Under the pieces are notes generated by a model that searched no databases, had not been told where the DNA came from, and saw only the letters and a program-made list of their open reading frames with translations. The position numbers and the translations under genes are program-made. Shown here piece by piece: positions 9,685-18,591 of a DNA stretch of 35,915 nucleotides. The DNA comes from Stenotrophomonas sp. PS02289 (GTDB lineage Bacteria > Pseudomonadota > Gammaproteobacteria > Xanthomonadales > Xanthomonadaceae). The stretch spans positions 1 to 35,915 of the forward strand of contig NZ_JASCOZ010000028.1 in assembly GCF_029960115.1 (NCBI RefSeq), given 5' to 3'. Each line of letters begins with the position of its first letter. Position 1 is the stretch's first letter.

Positions 9685-11906
9685 CGTCCGTCTCCCGGTG
9701 CGGAGGGGAACTGCTGGGCCTGGTACCACGCCAGGGGATGCGGTGGTGTGGGCTCGCCTGCGGGAAGTGGCCGACCGCTGAGTGACTGGAAGTACGCGAT
9801 GCTGGCGTCGCGCCACCATTGGGCTTCGCGGCGCTGGATCTGTAAGGACGCGGCTATCTGGGCGTGGCGTTCGGGGTCGATGGCTGCGGGATCAGCCCCG
9901 TAGAGCGGGGCTCTGCCCCGCTGATGTTCCGGTGCCGCGGTCGGAATGTCCGCCCACGTGGCCCGCATCGCCTGCACCTGCTGCACGCCCTGCGAGTACC
10001 GCGCTACCAGTTCGTCCCATAAGGAACGGCCGGAGGCCATGCGGTGGTCCCAGGGCACATGGTGGAACCACAACAACAAGGACTCTGGAACCTGGGTGAT
10101 GTCGGCATAGCGCGCCGCGACCGCCGGCGCATACTGCGCCACCGCGTTGCTGCCGCTTGCGGTGCGGTCAAAGCCGATGCCATCGCGGTCGGCGCGGTGG
10201 TAGTACACCGACGTCCAGTCGGCGCGGGGACCACCCTCCACCCAGGGGCCGGGGCCGTAGTGATGCCCACGCGCCATCAGGTGATGCAGACCCAGTGGCG
10301 TCATGTAGTTCACCGCCGCTTCGCGCGAGGCCATCATCATCTCGACAATCGGCCGCACCACCTCCGGTGCCGGTGAGAAGGTCATCGCGACCCAATCCGC
10401 CGCGATATCTCGGGCGGCTTGATCCGGGTTCCACGCGAGACGGCCAAAGGCATACCAGTTGGCCTGGTCGAAGTGCGAACCACTCCATGTGCGGTCATTG
10501 CCGATGTTGGCGACGCCCGCCATGCCGGTGAAAGCATGCCCCTCCAGCGAGCCATCCACCACCCGCGCCACCGTGGAACCCGCGCCCCGGGCGCGCGTGT
10601 CGGACTGCAGGACTTCTTCGTACAGCGTGCCGAGGTAGACCAGATGCGTGGCGAACCCCAGGTACTCCTTGGTGATCTGGAACTCCATCATCAGTGGCGT
10701 GCGCGGCATGGCGCCGAACAACGGATGGAACGGCTCGCGTGGCTGGAAGTCGATCGGGCCATTCTTGACCTGCACGATCACATTCGGGCGGAATGCCCCG
10801 TCCAGCCCCACGAACTCGGTATAGGCCTGGCTGGCGCGATCTGCGGGCACATCGTGCGCATAGACAAAGGCCCGCCACATCACCACGCCGCCATGCGCGG
10901 CCAGCGCATCCGCGAGCAGGTTGGCACCGTCGGCATGCGTGCGGCCGTAGTCCTGCGGGCCGGGCTGCCCTTCCGAGTTCGCCTTGACCAGGAAGCCGCC
11001 AAAATCCGGAATGAAGCGATAGATCTCATCGACCTTGTGCTGCCACCAACGCTGCACGGCCGGGTCGAGCGGATCAGCAGTGGACAACCCGCCGAGCTCG
11101 ATGGGTGCGCTGAAGCGCGCGCTCAGGTACACGCGGATACCGTAGGGACGGAACACATCGGCCAGTGCCGCGGCTTTGGCCAAATACTCGGGCGCGAGGC
11201 TGCGAGCATTGGCATTGACGTTGTTCAACACCGTGCCATTGATGCCGAGCGAAGCATTGGCGCGTGCGTAGTCGGTGTAGCGCGGGTCGTGCCATTCGGG
11301 CAGGGTCTGCCAATCCCACAGGGAGCGGCCGGCGTAACCGCGCTCGACATGACCATCCAGATTGTCCCAATGGTCGAGCACGCGTAGACGGATACGCGGC
11401 TTCTCCCGCACCTCAAGCGCCTCCAGCGATTGACCGGTCTGCAGCCGTCGCAGCAGATCGAAGACGCCGTACAACACCCCGACGTCCTGGGGTGCCGCGA
11501 TCAGCAGCACGTCCCGCCCGTGCACCCGTGTGTGCTTGAGCAGATAGCCCTCATTGCCAAGCGCATCCAGCTCGTCACGGAACGCTGCAATCAAGGTCGA
11601 CGACGCGGGGGTGCCCAGCACCACGGTAGGAGCGCCCTCCCCCCTCCGGGGTGATTCACCGATCAGTCCGGCAAGCCCGCGCAGGAGTTCGTCGCGCGCC
11701 GCGCGTTGTGTGGCGGTCTCCGTTGGTGCCTCCACTGCCCCGAACTGCGCGCGATAGGTCGCGGCGAGCGAAGGGGCAAGCGGTGCATAGCGCAGCCACA
11801 GCTTGTAGCCATCCTCGGCACGCACACTCGGAGGGCACGCCAGCAACACTGCGATGAACCCCAGCATCCAATGACACCGCGCGACACCACTCAGACGCAG
11901 CAGCAT
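9681..11906 (-). CDS. agu67A: GH67 alpha-glucuronidase
   Basis: An inverting glycoside hydrolase that removes (4-O-methyl-)glucuronic acid from the non-reducing terminal xylose of aldouronic acids. In the 741-residue version chosen here the general acid is Glu312 (KANSEGQPGP). The probable catalytic bases are Asp386 (KNGPIDFQ) and Glu414 (TKEYLG); the 28-residue spacing of this pair matches my recollection of the Cellvibrio enzyme (D365/E393). A signal peptide ends at SVRA-EDGYKLW. It is the first gene of the six-gene operon and ends in an ATGA overlap with the esterase. ATG 11951 has a better GAGG but would put about 15 residues before the signal peptide; ATG 11867 would leave no charged n-region. 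A GTAG palindrome is embedded near the 3' end (9900-9922). Confidence 0.93.
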   Translation of the reverse strand: MLLRLSGVARCHWMLGFIAVLLACPPSVRAEDGYKLWLRYAPLAPSLAATYRAQFGAVEAPTETATQRAARDELLRGLAGLIGESPRRGEGAPTVVLGTPASSTLIAAFRDELDALGNEGYLLKHTRVHGRDVLLIAAPQDVGVLYGVFDLLRRLQTGQSLEALEVREKPRIRLRVLDHWDNLDGHVERGYAGRSLWDWQTLPEWHDPRYTDYARANASLGINGTVLNNVNANARSLAPEYLAKAAALADVFRPYGIRVYLSARFSAPIELGGLSTADPLDPAVQRWWQHKVDEIYRFIPDFGGFLVKANSEGQPGPQDYGRTHADGANLLADALAAHGGVVMWRAFVYAHDVPADRASQAYTEFVGLDGAFRPNVIVQVKNGPIDFQPREPFHPLFGAMPRTPLMMEFQITKEYLGFATHLVYLGTLYEEVLQSDTRARGAGSTVARVVDGSLEGHAFTGMAGVANIGNDRTWSGSHFDQANWYAFGRLAWNPDQAARDIAADWVAMTFSPAPEVVRPIVEMMMASREAAVNYMTPLGLHHLMARGHHYGPGPWVEGGPRADWTSVYYHRADRDGIGFDRTASGSNAVAQYAPAVAARYADITQVPESLLLWFHHVPWDHRMASGRSLWDELVARYSQGVQQVQAMRATWADIPTAAPEHQRGRAPLYGADPAAIDPERHAQIAASLQIQRREAQWWRDASIAYFQSLSGRPLPAGEPTPPHPLAWYQAQQFPSAPGDGR
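9900..9922 (+). repeat. GTAG-headed palindrome inside the GH67 coding sequence
   Basis: GTAG is followed by the perfect inverted repeat AGCGGGGC / GCCCCGCT around TCT. This is the same architecture as the intergenic elements but with a different stem. It is read in frame on the minus strand and encodes the segment RGRAPLYGADP near the C-terminus of the alpha-glucuronidase. Confidence 0.8.
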
Positions 11907-12001
11907 CGACGACAAACCTTGTAAGCTGGGTCCGAGCAAGGGATGCGCCATCACGCACCCTCGTTGCTGCAAGGCAGCGTCACCCAGCAAGAAGGGAACA
12001 C
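11907..12001. promoter_or_regulatory. Divergent promoter region between GH67 and the first LacI gene
   Basis: This short spacer must hold the promoters of both the GH67 operon and the divergent lacI-type gene unless these start inside coding sequence. No convincing -10/-35 pair could be picked. Symmetry is present: TTGCTG (11964-11969) faces CAGCAA (11985-11990), and GCTGC-AAG-GCAGC (11966-11978) is a perfect small palindrome, a candidate operator. The GGTAGCGCTACC palindrome found at 18552 and 25375 is absent here. Confidence 0.4.
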
Positions 12002-13063
12002 GTGTTGGATAAACCGAAGAAATCGGTCCGCCGCAAAACCAGCGGGGTGACGATCGACGAGGTGGCGGCACTGGCCGGGGTGTCGCCGATGACGGTGTCC
12101 CGGGTGTTCAACCAGGGCACGGTGCGTGACAGCACCCGCGAACGCGTGATGCGCGCAGTGCAGAAGTTGGGTTACACGCCGAACCTGGCAGCCAGTTCGC
12201 TGGCGGCCGCGCAGCACACGCGTGTTGCGCTGATCTACACCAATCCCAGTGGCGCCTATCTGCGCGAGCTGCTGGTCGGTTTGCTGCGGGTGGCCTCCAA
12301 TGCGGCCATCCAGCTGGTCATCGACTATTGGGACAATCTGGATCCCGCCGCCGAGCGCAAGGCCGCGCGCGCCTTGGCAGGCCGGGTCGACGGGGTGATC
12401 CTGCCGCCGCCGCTGTGCGAGTCGAAGGACGCCGTCTGTGAACTGGTGAAGGCGCGCATACCGGTGATCGCCATTGCCTCCGGTCAGCTGGGCAACGGCA
12501 TTTCCTGCGTCCGCATCGACGACTTCCACGCCGGCAAGGAGATGGCCGAACACCTCCTCCAGCACGGTCATCGGCGGATCGGTTTCATCTGCGGGCGCGA
12601 TGACCTGAGCGCGAGCGCACGGCGCCGCGAAGGCTTCGTCACGGCGATGCGGGAGGCCGGCCTGAAGGTCGAAGCGGACATGGTCCAGCGCGGTGATTTC
12701 ACCTACCGTTCCGGGCTGGACGCTGCAGAACAGCTGCTCTCCCATCCGCAGCCACCCACCGCCATTTTCGCCAGCAACGACGACATGGGGGCCGCCGTGA
12801 TCTCCGTCGCGCACCGGCGCGGGCTGGATGTGCCGCGCGACCTGTCCGTGGTGGGCTTCGATGACAGCTCGGCCGCAACCACGGTGTGGCCGGAGCTGAC
12901 CACGGTGCAGCAGCCGATCGCCTCGATGGCGGATGCGGCATTGGACATCCTGCTGCGCAGCATTCGCCGCCGGTCTGACGAAACGCCGGTCCTGACTGAC
13001 CACGTCCTCCCGCACCGATTGGTGGTGCGGGATTCGGTGGCGCGTCCGCCCAGACGACGTTAG
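12002..13063 (+). CDS. LacI-family transcriptional regulator, copy 1
   Basis: A 353-residue regulator. The helix-turn-helix is TIDEVAALAGVSPMTVSRVFNQG (residues about 17-39), followed by the hinge segment TPNLAASSLAAAQHT and a periplasmic-binding-like sensor domain with GRDDLSASARRREGF, FASNDDMGAAV and DLSVVGFDDS. The start is GTG at 12002, with AGGGA about 5 bases upstream, and gives MLDKPKKSVRRK. It diverges from the GH67 operon and converges on the GH3 gene at 13078, leaving a 14-bp gap. It is strikingly similar along its whole length to the second LacI protein at 25461-26510 (shared YTNPS..YLRELLVG, GVILPPPLCES and VWPELTT), so the two are paralogues. The effector is unknown; a xylose or xylo-oligosaccharide derivative is inferred from the neighbours. 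Confidence 0.93.
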   Translation: MLDKPKKSVRRKTSGVTIDEVAALAGVSPMTVSRVFNQGTVRDSTRERVMRAVQKLGYTPNLAASSLAAAQHTRVALIYTNPSGAYLRELLVGLLRVASNAAIQLVIDYWDNLDPAAERKAARALAGRVDGVILPPPLCESKDAVCELVKARIPVIAIASGQLGNGISCVRIDDFHAGKEMAEHLLQHGHRRIGFICGRDDLSASARRREGFVTAMREAGLKVEADMVQRGDFTYRSGLDAAEQLLSHPQPPTAIFASNDDMGAAVISVAHRRGLDVPRDLSVVGFDDSSAATTVWPELTTVQQPIASMADAALDILLRSIRRRSDETPVLTDHVLPHRLVVRDSVARPPRRR

Positions 13064-13077
13064 CGCAGGACGCCAGG

Positions 13078-15630
13078 TCAGTTGCCTGGGCATGCAACCG
13101 TCGCTTCGGCTTCGTTCAAGGCACCCAGCGCAACGCGCGATACAGAGACCGTCATTTCGCCAGCCGTGACCAGCGACCAGGGCCGGTCCAGCTTGCCGAC
13201 ATCCGCACCGGCCGCAGCCAGGCACTTCAGCGGCACGCCGACGCGCTTCCACTGGCCCACCGGCAAGGTCGCCAAGGTGGGCGCGATGGCCACGCGGGCG
13301 CTGCAACCGGTGCCGCAGCCGACCGCCAGCCACGCCTCGCCCTTCGGTGCGGCATCGACCCGTAGCGTGGTCAACAGCATCAGGTCGCCATTGCTTTCGC
13401 GCTGCACATCCAGCGCGGTGTGCGACTGCAGGGCAACGGTGGCTTCGCCCTTGCCCGACCACGCCAGCCGCCGGCCGTCTTCCTGTTGCAGATGATCCAC
13501 GCCGGTCACGGTCAGCAGCTCGCCATCGAGGGACTCCGGCACCTTGGTTACCGTGACGCCCTGCCCTGTGCTGTTTTCCAGGCGCAGCGCGATACCGGCA
13601 CCGGCATCACCGCGTGCGAAGTACACACCGGCCGCCCCTTCATTGCCGGTCACGCCCGACACCTCCGGCAGTGGGGCCAGATCGCCCTTGTCGGCATAGG
13701 TCAGACCGTAGCCAAACGCGAACTGCGGGTCATAGTCCTTCTGACCGACGTTGTTGGCGTACTGCACGGCCGTACGTGGCCAACTGAAGCTCAACTTGCC
13801 TTTGAAGTCGTTCTGCACGCTGCCATCGGCCTTGCGCAGCAGTACATCGGCAATGCCGGCACCTTCCGAGCCCGGCAGCCAGGCGGCGACGAACGCATCG
13901 GCGGCATTGATCTCGCGGTTGACCCAGAGCGGGCGCCCGCTCAGGAACACCGCCACCACCGGAATGCCGTCGGCCTTCAGACGCTTGATCAGTTCCAGAT
14001 CGGCGTCGTTGCCGGGCTTGTAGGCCAGCGTGGCCAAGTCGCCCTGGAACTCGGCATAGGGATCTTCGCCGAACACCACCACGGCCACATCCGGCTTCTT
14101 CGCATACTTCCCATCCACCGCCAGCACCGCTTCGCCACCTGCCGCCTTGGCCTGCTGGGCAATGCCTTCGAAGATGGAGTCTGCGTTGGGGAAGTCCTTG
14201 CGGGTGGTGCCCGTACCTTGCCAGTTCAGCGTCCAGCCACCGGCCTGCTTGCCGACGTCGTTGGCCCCGTCGCCGGCCACCAGAATGTGCTGCTTGGGTG
14301 ACAGCGGCAGCACGCCGCCCTGGTTCTTCAGCAGTACCAGCGACTCGCGTACCGCCTGCCGGGCGACCGCACGATGGTCTGGCGCGCCGATCAGCGCAAA
14401 CTGCCCGCCCACCGCCCGGGTCGACGGCTTGCCTGCCTCGAACAAGCCCAGACGCATCTTGACCCGCAGAATCCGTCGCACCGCATCGTCGAGTCGCTCC
14501 TGCGTGATGGTGCCGGCCTTTACCGCGGCCAGGGTGGTCTCGTAGAAGCCCTTCCAGCTGTCCGAGGCCATCGCCATGTCCAGGCCCGCATTGATCGTCG
14601 CCGGGCAATCGGTGGTGGTGCAGCCCTTGACCTGGCCATGCCCGTTCCAGTCACCCACCACGAAGCCACCGAAGTTCATGCGGCCTTTCAGCGCATCGGT
14701 CAGGTACGGCTTGTGGCCGTGCATCTTCTCGCCGTTGACGCTGTTGAAGGATGCCATGGCGGTCTGCGCACCGGCCGCGATCGCCGGTGGGTAGCCGGCG
14801 TTATGGATGCGCACCAGCTCGGCTTCGCTGATCTTGGTATCACCCTGATCTTTGCCGTCGGTGGTGCCGCCGTCGCCCAGGAAGTGCTTGACCGACGCGA
14901 TCACGTGGCGGCCGTCGAGAAACTCCGGCGATCCGACCTTGCCCTGCAGCCCTTCGACCATGACCCCGGCGTAGCTGGCCACTACCTCGGGTGATTCGGA
15001 ATAACCTTCATAGGTGCGGCCCCAGCGGTCGTCCTGCGGCACCGCCACGGTGGGGGCGAAGGTCCATTCCATGCCGGTGGCGCGGGTTTCCAGCGCGGTG
15101 ATCTCGCCGATACGACGCAGCAGTTCCGGATTGCGGGCCGCGCCCAGACCGATGTTGTGCGGGAACAGGGTCGCACCAATGATGTTGCTCTGACCGTGCA
15201 CGGCATCAATGCCGAACAGCACCGGGATCGCCTTGCCGCCCTGCGAGGTATCCATCGACGCCTCGTAGAACGCGTCGGCCAGCTTCAGCCATTCGGCCGG
15301 CGCGGCATCGTAGCGGCCACCGGGATCTGAATTGCCACCGGCCAGAATCGAACCCAGCCGATATTTGCGCAGGTCCTCCGGCGTGATGCTGGCAATGTCG
15401 CCCTGCACCAGCTGGCCGACCTTCTCCTCCAACGTCATGGTGGCCATCAGGTCGGTAATGCGCTTCTCAAGCGCCGGGTCTTCGGGCAGCGGCCAGGCGA
15501 CCTGCGGCCAGGGGTTGGTGTCGGCCTGGGCAGGCGCTGCGGCCTTGTCATCGCCCTTGCAGGCAACCAGGGCGAGCAGCAGCGCAGCGCTCAGGTAGCC
15601 AGCGCGGCGCATTGAAGTGTGACGGGTCAT
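13078..15630 (-). CDS. Lipoprotein GH3 exo-1,4-beta-glucosidase/xylosidase (ExoP/CelD-like)
   Basis: An 850-residue family 3 enzyme anchored as a lipoprotein: the signal ends in the lipobox LVAC with Cys24, followed by Lys, so outer-membrane sorting is expected. The barrel contains GIDAVHGQSN, KHFLGDGGT and the nucleophile block VVGDWNGHG (Asp327). The C-terminal 150 residues form a beta-sandwich like that of ExoP-type exo-glucanases. The ATG at 15630 has AAGGA 8 bases upstream; the ATG at 15639 touches that AAGGA and is less likely. It lies 23 bp downstream of xylA on the same strand. Close relatives are usually annotated as beta-glucosidase or 1,4-beta-glucan glucohydrolase, but placement after xylA-xylB suggests a role on xylo- or mixed-linkage oligosaccharides. 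Confidence 0.9.
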   Translation of the reverse strand: MTRHTSMRRAGYLSAALLLALVACKGDDKAAAPAQADTNPWPQVAWPLPEDPALEKRITDLMATMTLEEKVGQLVQGDIASITPEDLRKYRLGSILAGGNSDPGGRYDAAPAEWLKLADAFYEASMDTSQGGKAIPVLFGIDAVHGQSNIIGATLFPHNIGLGAARNPELLRRIGEITALETRATGMEWTFAPTVAVPQDDRWGRTYEGYSESPEVVASYAGVMVEGLQGKVGSPEFLDGRHVIASVKHFLGDGGTTDGKDQGDTKISEAELVRIHNAGYPPAIAAGAQTAMASFNSVNGEKMHGHKPYLTDALKGRMNFGGFVVGDWNGHGQVKGCTTTDCPATINAGLDMAMASDSWKGFYETTLAAVKAGTITQERLDDAVRRILRVKMRLGLFEAGKPSTRAVGGQFALIGAPDHRAVARQAVRESLVLLKNQGGVLPLSPKQHILVAGDGANDVGKQAGGWTLNWQGTGTTRKDFPNADSIFEGIAQQAKAAGGEAVLAVDGKYAKKPDVAVVVFGEDPYAEFQGDLATLAYKPGNDADLELIKRLKADGIPVVAVFLSGRPLWVNREINAADAFVAAWLPGSEGAGIADVLLRKADGSVQNDFKGKLSFSWPRTAVQYANNVGQKDYDPQFAFGYGLTYADKGDLAPLPEVSGVTGNEGAAGVYFARGDAGAGIALRLENSTGQGVTVTKVPESLDGELLTVTGVDHLQQEDGRRLAWSGKGEATVALQSHTALDVQRESNGDLMLLTTLRVDAAPKGEAWLAVGCGTGCSARVAIAPTLATLPVGQWKRVGVPLKCLAAAGADVGKLDRPWSLVTAGEMTVSVSRVALGALNEAEATVACPGN

Positions 15631-15653
15631 GGGCTTCATCCTTGGTGCCGCGC

Positions 15654-16988
15654 TCAGCGCAGCAGGTACTGGTTGATCAGGTTCTCGTAGCGTTCCTGCT
15701 TGCCGCTGATCTGCTGCGGTTCGCCGCCCTTTGCCCCCAGCGCGGCCAGTTCCACCAGGCTGAGCGAACCACGCTCGAACTGCTGACCGGCACCGCTGTC
15801 GAAGCTGGCGTAGCGCTCCTTGCGCCACTGCTCCCAGGGCGAGTCGTTGAGCAGCGCGTGGGCCACTTCCAGACCGCGGGCGAATGCATCCATGCCGCCG
15901 ATGTGCGCGATGAACAGATCGTCCATGTCGGTGGATTCACGACGCGCCTTGGCGTCGAAGTTCAAGCCGCCTTCCAGCCCGCCCTGGCGCAGCACGACCA
16001 GCATGGCGCCCACGGTGTCGTAGAGGTCGGTCGGGAACTGGTCGGTATCCCAGCCGTTCTGTGCATTGCCCCGATTGGCATCGATGCTACCCAGCAGACC
16101 ATGGTCCGAGGCGACCTGCAGGTCGTGCTCGAAAGTGTGGCCGGACAGCGTGGCATGGTTGGCCTCGATGTTGAGCTTGAAGTCCTTCTCCAGCCCGTGT
16201 TCCTTGAGGAAGCCGGCCACCGTGGCGCTGTCGAAGTCGTACTGGTGCTTCATCGGCTCCATCGGCTTGGGCTCGATCAGGAAGTTGCCCTTGAGCCCGA
16301 TGCTGCGACCGTAGTCGCGGGCCATGGTCAGGAAGCGGGCGAAGTGATCGACCTCGCGCTTCATCTGGGTGTTCACCAGCGACGCGTAGCCTTCGCGACC
16401 GCCCCAGAACACGTAGTGCTCGCCACCCAGCTCGACGGTGGCTTCCAGCGCGGCCTTGACCTGCACAGCGGCGCGCGCCACCACGGCGAAGTCCGGATTG
16501 GTCGAGGCACCATTCATGTAGCGCGGGTGCGAGAACAGATTGGCGGTGCCCCACAGCAGTTTCATGCCGGTGGCGTCCTGGCGCTGCTTGGCCAGCCCGA
16601 CCATGTGCTTGAGATTCTTCTCGTACTGACCCACATCGTCCGCATCCGGGGCCAGGTCGATATCGTGGAAACACCAGTACGGAACGCCCAGTTTGGTGAA
16701 GAATTCGAACGCCGCGTCCACCTTGGCTTCAGCGGTTGCCATCGGCGAGGTGGATTCCCAGGGGAAGTGTCGCGTGCCCGGACCGAACGGGTCGTGCCCG
16801 GCATTGCAGAAGGTATGCCAGTAGCACACCGCAAAGCGCAGGTGCTCCTGCATGGTCTTGCCACCGATGACCTTGTTGGCGTCATAGACCTTGAAGGCCA
16901 GTGGATTGTCCGAGCCGCGGCCTTCGAACGGGATGCGGCCGATGCCGGGGAAGTATTCCTTGGCGCCGATGAAGGGCTGCGTGCTCAT
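15654..16988 (-). CDS. xylA: Xylose isomerase
   Basis: A 444-residue class II (long) xylose isomerase that converts D-xylose to D-xylulose in the cytoplasm. The active-site His108 and Asp111 are in WCFHDID. Metal and substrate residues are present in the blocks [42 protein letters not shown] and [20 protein letters not shown]. The ATG at 16988 has AGGAAG about 7 bases upstream. It follows xylB by 45 bp and precedes the lipoprotein GH3 gene, which supports an xylB-xylA-GH3 transcript controlled from the palindrome upstream of xylB. No truncation or missing residue was seen. Confidence 0.98.
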   Translation of the reverse strand: MSTQPFIGAKEYFPGIGRIPFEGRGSDNPLAFKVYDANKVIGGKTMQEHLRFAVCYWHTFCNAGHDPFGPGTRHFPWESTSPMATAEAKVDAAFEFFTKLGVPYWCFHDIDLAPDADDVGQYEKNLKHMVGLAKQRQDATGMKLLWGTANLFSHPRYMNGASTNPDFAVVARAAVQVKAALEATVELGGEHYVFWGGREGYASLVNTQMKREVDHFARFLTMARDYGRSIGLKGNFLIEPKPMEPMKHQYDFDSATVAGFLKEHGLEKDFKLNIEANHATLSGHTFEHDLQVASDHGLLGSIDANRGNAQNGWDTDQFPTDLYDTVGAMLVVLRQGGLEGGLNFDAKARRESTDMDDLFIAHIGGMDAFARGLEVAHALLNDSPWEQWRKERYASFDSGAGQQFERGSLSLVELAALGAKGGEPQQISGKQERYENLINQYLLR

Positions 16989-17033
16989 GATGCGTCTTCC
17001 TGTGGTTGTGCGAGGTGTCGCGAAAAGGGGGAA

Positions 17034-18527
17034 TCAGCCGCGCTGCAGCGGCGTGACAGCGTCGAGATAGCGAAGGAACCGCGCGTACGCCTGCGCGTAG
17101 GCGGGGATCCGTTGTGGGTCTGGCTGTGCAGAGAGCGCCGGGTCGAGTGCGGCGTGGCGGTCGGTGATGTCGCTGATGGTCTCGGCCTCGCCACGTGACT
17201 GACCCAGCGCCCACAACGCCTGCAGAGCCGCACCGAATGCCGCGCCTTCTGCCTGCACCGGCACGTCCACGGGCAGACCGAACACATCGGCAACCAGTTG
17301 CCGCCACTGCGCACTGTTGCTGCCACCGCCGGTCAGGACGATGCGCTCGAACCGCATACCGGCGCGGACAAAGGCGTCATAGCCATACTTGAGGCTGTAG
17401 GTCGCCCCTTCCATCGCAGCGCGATAGAGATGCGCGGCGGACATATTGGTGGTGTCCAACCCGGCCAGCACGCCTTTGCCCAGCGGCAGGTCGGGAGTGC
17501 GTTCGCCATTGAGGAATGGCAGCATCACCAGTCCGTTGGCACCGGGCGGCGTGGCCTGCAGGTGGGCATCGCCCTCGCGCGTGCTGAAGCCGAACGCCGT
17601 GGCAACCTGCTCGGTCACCACCGTGCAGTTCATCGTGCAGATCAGCGGCAACCAGCCGCCGGTGGACGAGCAGAATGCCGCCCAGGCACCATCGGGATCG
17701 ACCACGGGTGTGTCGGAGTAGGCGAACAGCGTGCCTGACGTGCCCAGGCTCATGGCCAGCCGTCCGGGCACCACACACCCGGTGCCGATGGCCGCCATCA
17801 TGTTGTCGCCGCCACCGACGGCCACCTTGACCGTGGCAGGCAGCCCGAGTGTGGCCGCCATCTCCGGGTCGATGTCGAACAGGGCATCCGGTGCCGCGAT
17901 GGGTGGCAGGCAGTCGGCGAGGTCGCGATCCGGATCGGTCGCGCGCAGCAGCCGCGTCGACCAGGTTCGGCTGCGCACGTCCAACCAGCCGGTGCCCGAC
18001 GCGTCGCCGTATTCGCAGAAGCGCTGGCCGGTCAACACGAAATTCAGGTAGTCATGCGGCAGCAGGATGGTCGCAAGGCGCGCATACGCCTCCGGCCGAT
18101 GGGTCTTGGTCCAGGGCAACTTGGAGGCGGTGTAGCCGGTGAGGATGGGGTTGCCGGCCAGCGCAATGGTCTCCCCGGCCCCACCCACGCTGTCCATGAT
18201 CTGCTGGCACTCGGCCGACGTGCTGGTGTCGCACCACAGTTTGGCCGGGGCCAGCACCTGCCCGGCGGCGTCCACCGGAACAAAGCCGTGTTGCTGACCC
18301 GAGACTGCCAGCGCCGCGATACGTGAGCACAGCGCGGGATCAATGTTCTCGAAGCATTTGCGCAGGGCCGCCACCCAGGCCGCAGGGTCCTGCTCGCGGC
18401 TGCCGTCGGGGGCACTGCTCAAGTCGAGCGGCGCGCTGGCGTGGGCCACCACGCTGCGCCCTGCAGGGTCATAGACCACCACCTTCAGGCTCTGTGTTCC
18501 CGCATCAATTCCTGCAACCAGCTCCAT
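17034..18527 (-). CDS. xylB: Xylulokinase
   Basis: A 497-residue FGGY-family kinase that phosphorylates D-xylulose to D-xylulose 5-phosphate, the second step of isomerase-type xylose use. The N-terminal phosphate-binding motif is AGIDAGTQS (Asp8); SGQQHGFV is the family segment near the sugar site; GGGDNMM carries the probable catalytic base Asp241; GGGSNSAQWRQ is the C-terminal ATPase loop. I chose the ATG at 18527, 7 bases after GAGGTG; a GTG at 18536 would add MEW. The perfect palindrome AGGTAGCGCTACCT lies 24 bp upstream of this start, so direct repression by a LacI regulator is likely. Confidence 0.97.
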   Translation of the reverse strand: MELVAGIDAGTQSLKVVVYDPAGRSVVAHASAPLDLSSAPDGSREQDPAAWVAALRKCFENIDPALCSRIAALAVSGQQHGFVPVDAAGQVLAPAKLWCDTSTSAECQQIMDSVGGAGETIALAGNPILTGYTASKLPWTKTHRPEAYARLATILLPHDYLNFVLTGQRFCEYGDASGTGWLDVRSRTWSTRLLRATDPDRDLADCLPPIAAPDALFDIDPEMAATLGLPATVKVAVGGGDNMMAAIGTGCVVPGRLAMSLGTSGTLFAYSDTPVVDPDGAWAAFCSSTGGWLPLICTMNCTVVTEQVATAFGFSTREGDAHLQATPPGANGLVMLPFLNGERTPDLPLGKGVLAGLDTTNMSAAHLYRAAMEGATYSLKYGYDAFVRAGMRFERIVLTGGGSNSAQWRQLVADVFGLPVDVPVQAEGAAFGAALQALWALGQSRGEAETISDITDRHAALDPALSAQPDPQRIPAYAQAYARFLRYLDAVTPLQRG

Positions 18528-18551
18528 CCATTCCACCTCAACGTCGTCAAA

Positions 18552-18565
18552 AGGTAGCGCTACCT
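18552..18565. promoter_or_regulatory. Xyl-box-like LacI operator upstream of xylB
   Basis: AGGTAGCGCTACCT is a perfect 14-bp palindrome in the 64-bp gap between the halogenase stop and the xylB start. Its 12-bp core GGTAGCGCTACC is identical to the palindrome at 25375-25388. It closely resembles the xyl-box that I recall for XylR-controlled promoters of Xanthomonas campestris (TGGTAGCGCTAACA). Even symmetry with a central CG is typical of LacI-family operators. Confidence 0.8.
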
Positions 18566-18591
18566 ATTTGGAACGGCAGCGCGCCTGTGGA

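Noticed and set aside
11949..11951. ATG at 11951 as start of the GH67 gene
   Set aside because: It has a fair GAGG upstream but would put about 15 polar residues before the signal peptide; the ATG at 11906 gives a normal export signal. The choice is not certain.
13064..13077. Bidirectional terminator between the convergent LacI and GH3 genes
   Set aside because: The gap is only 14 bases and contains no inverted repeat or T-tract.
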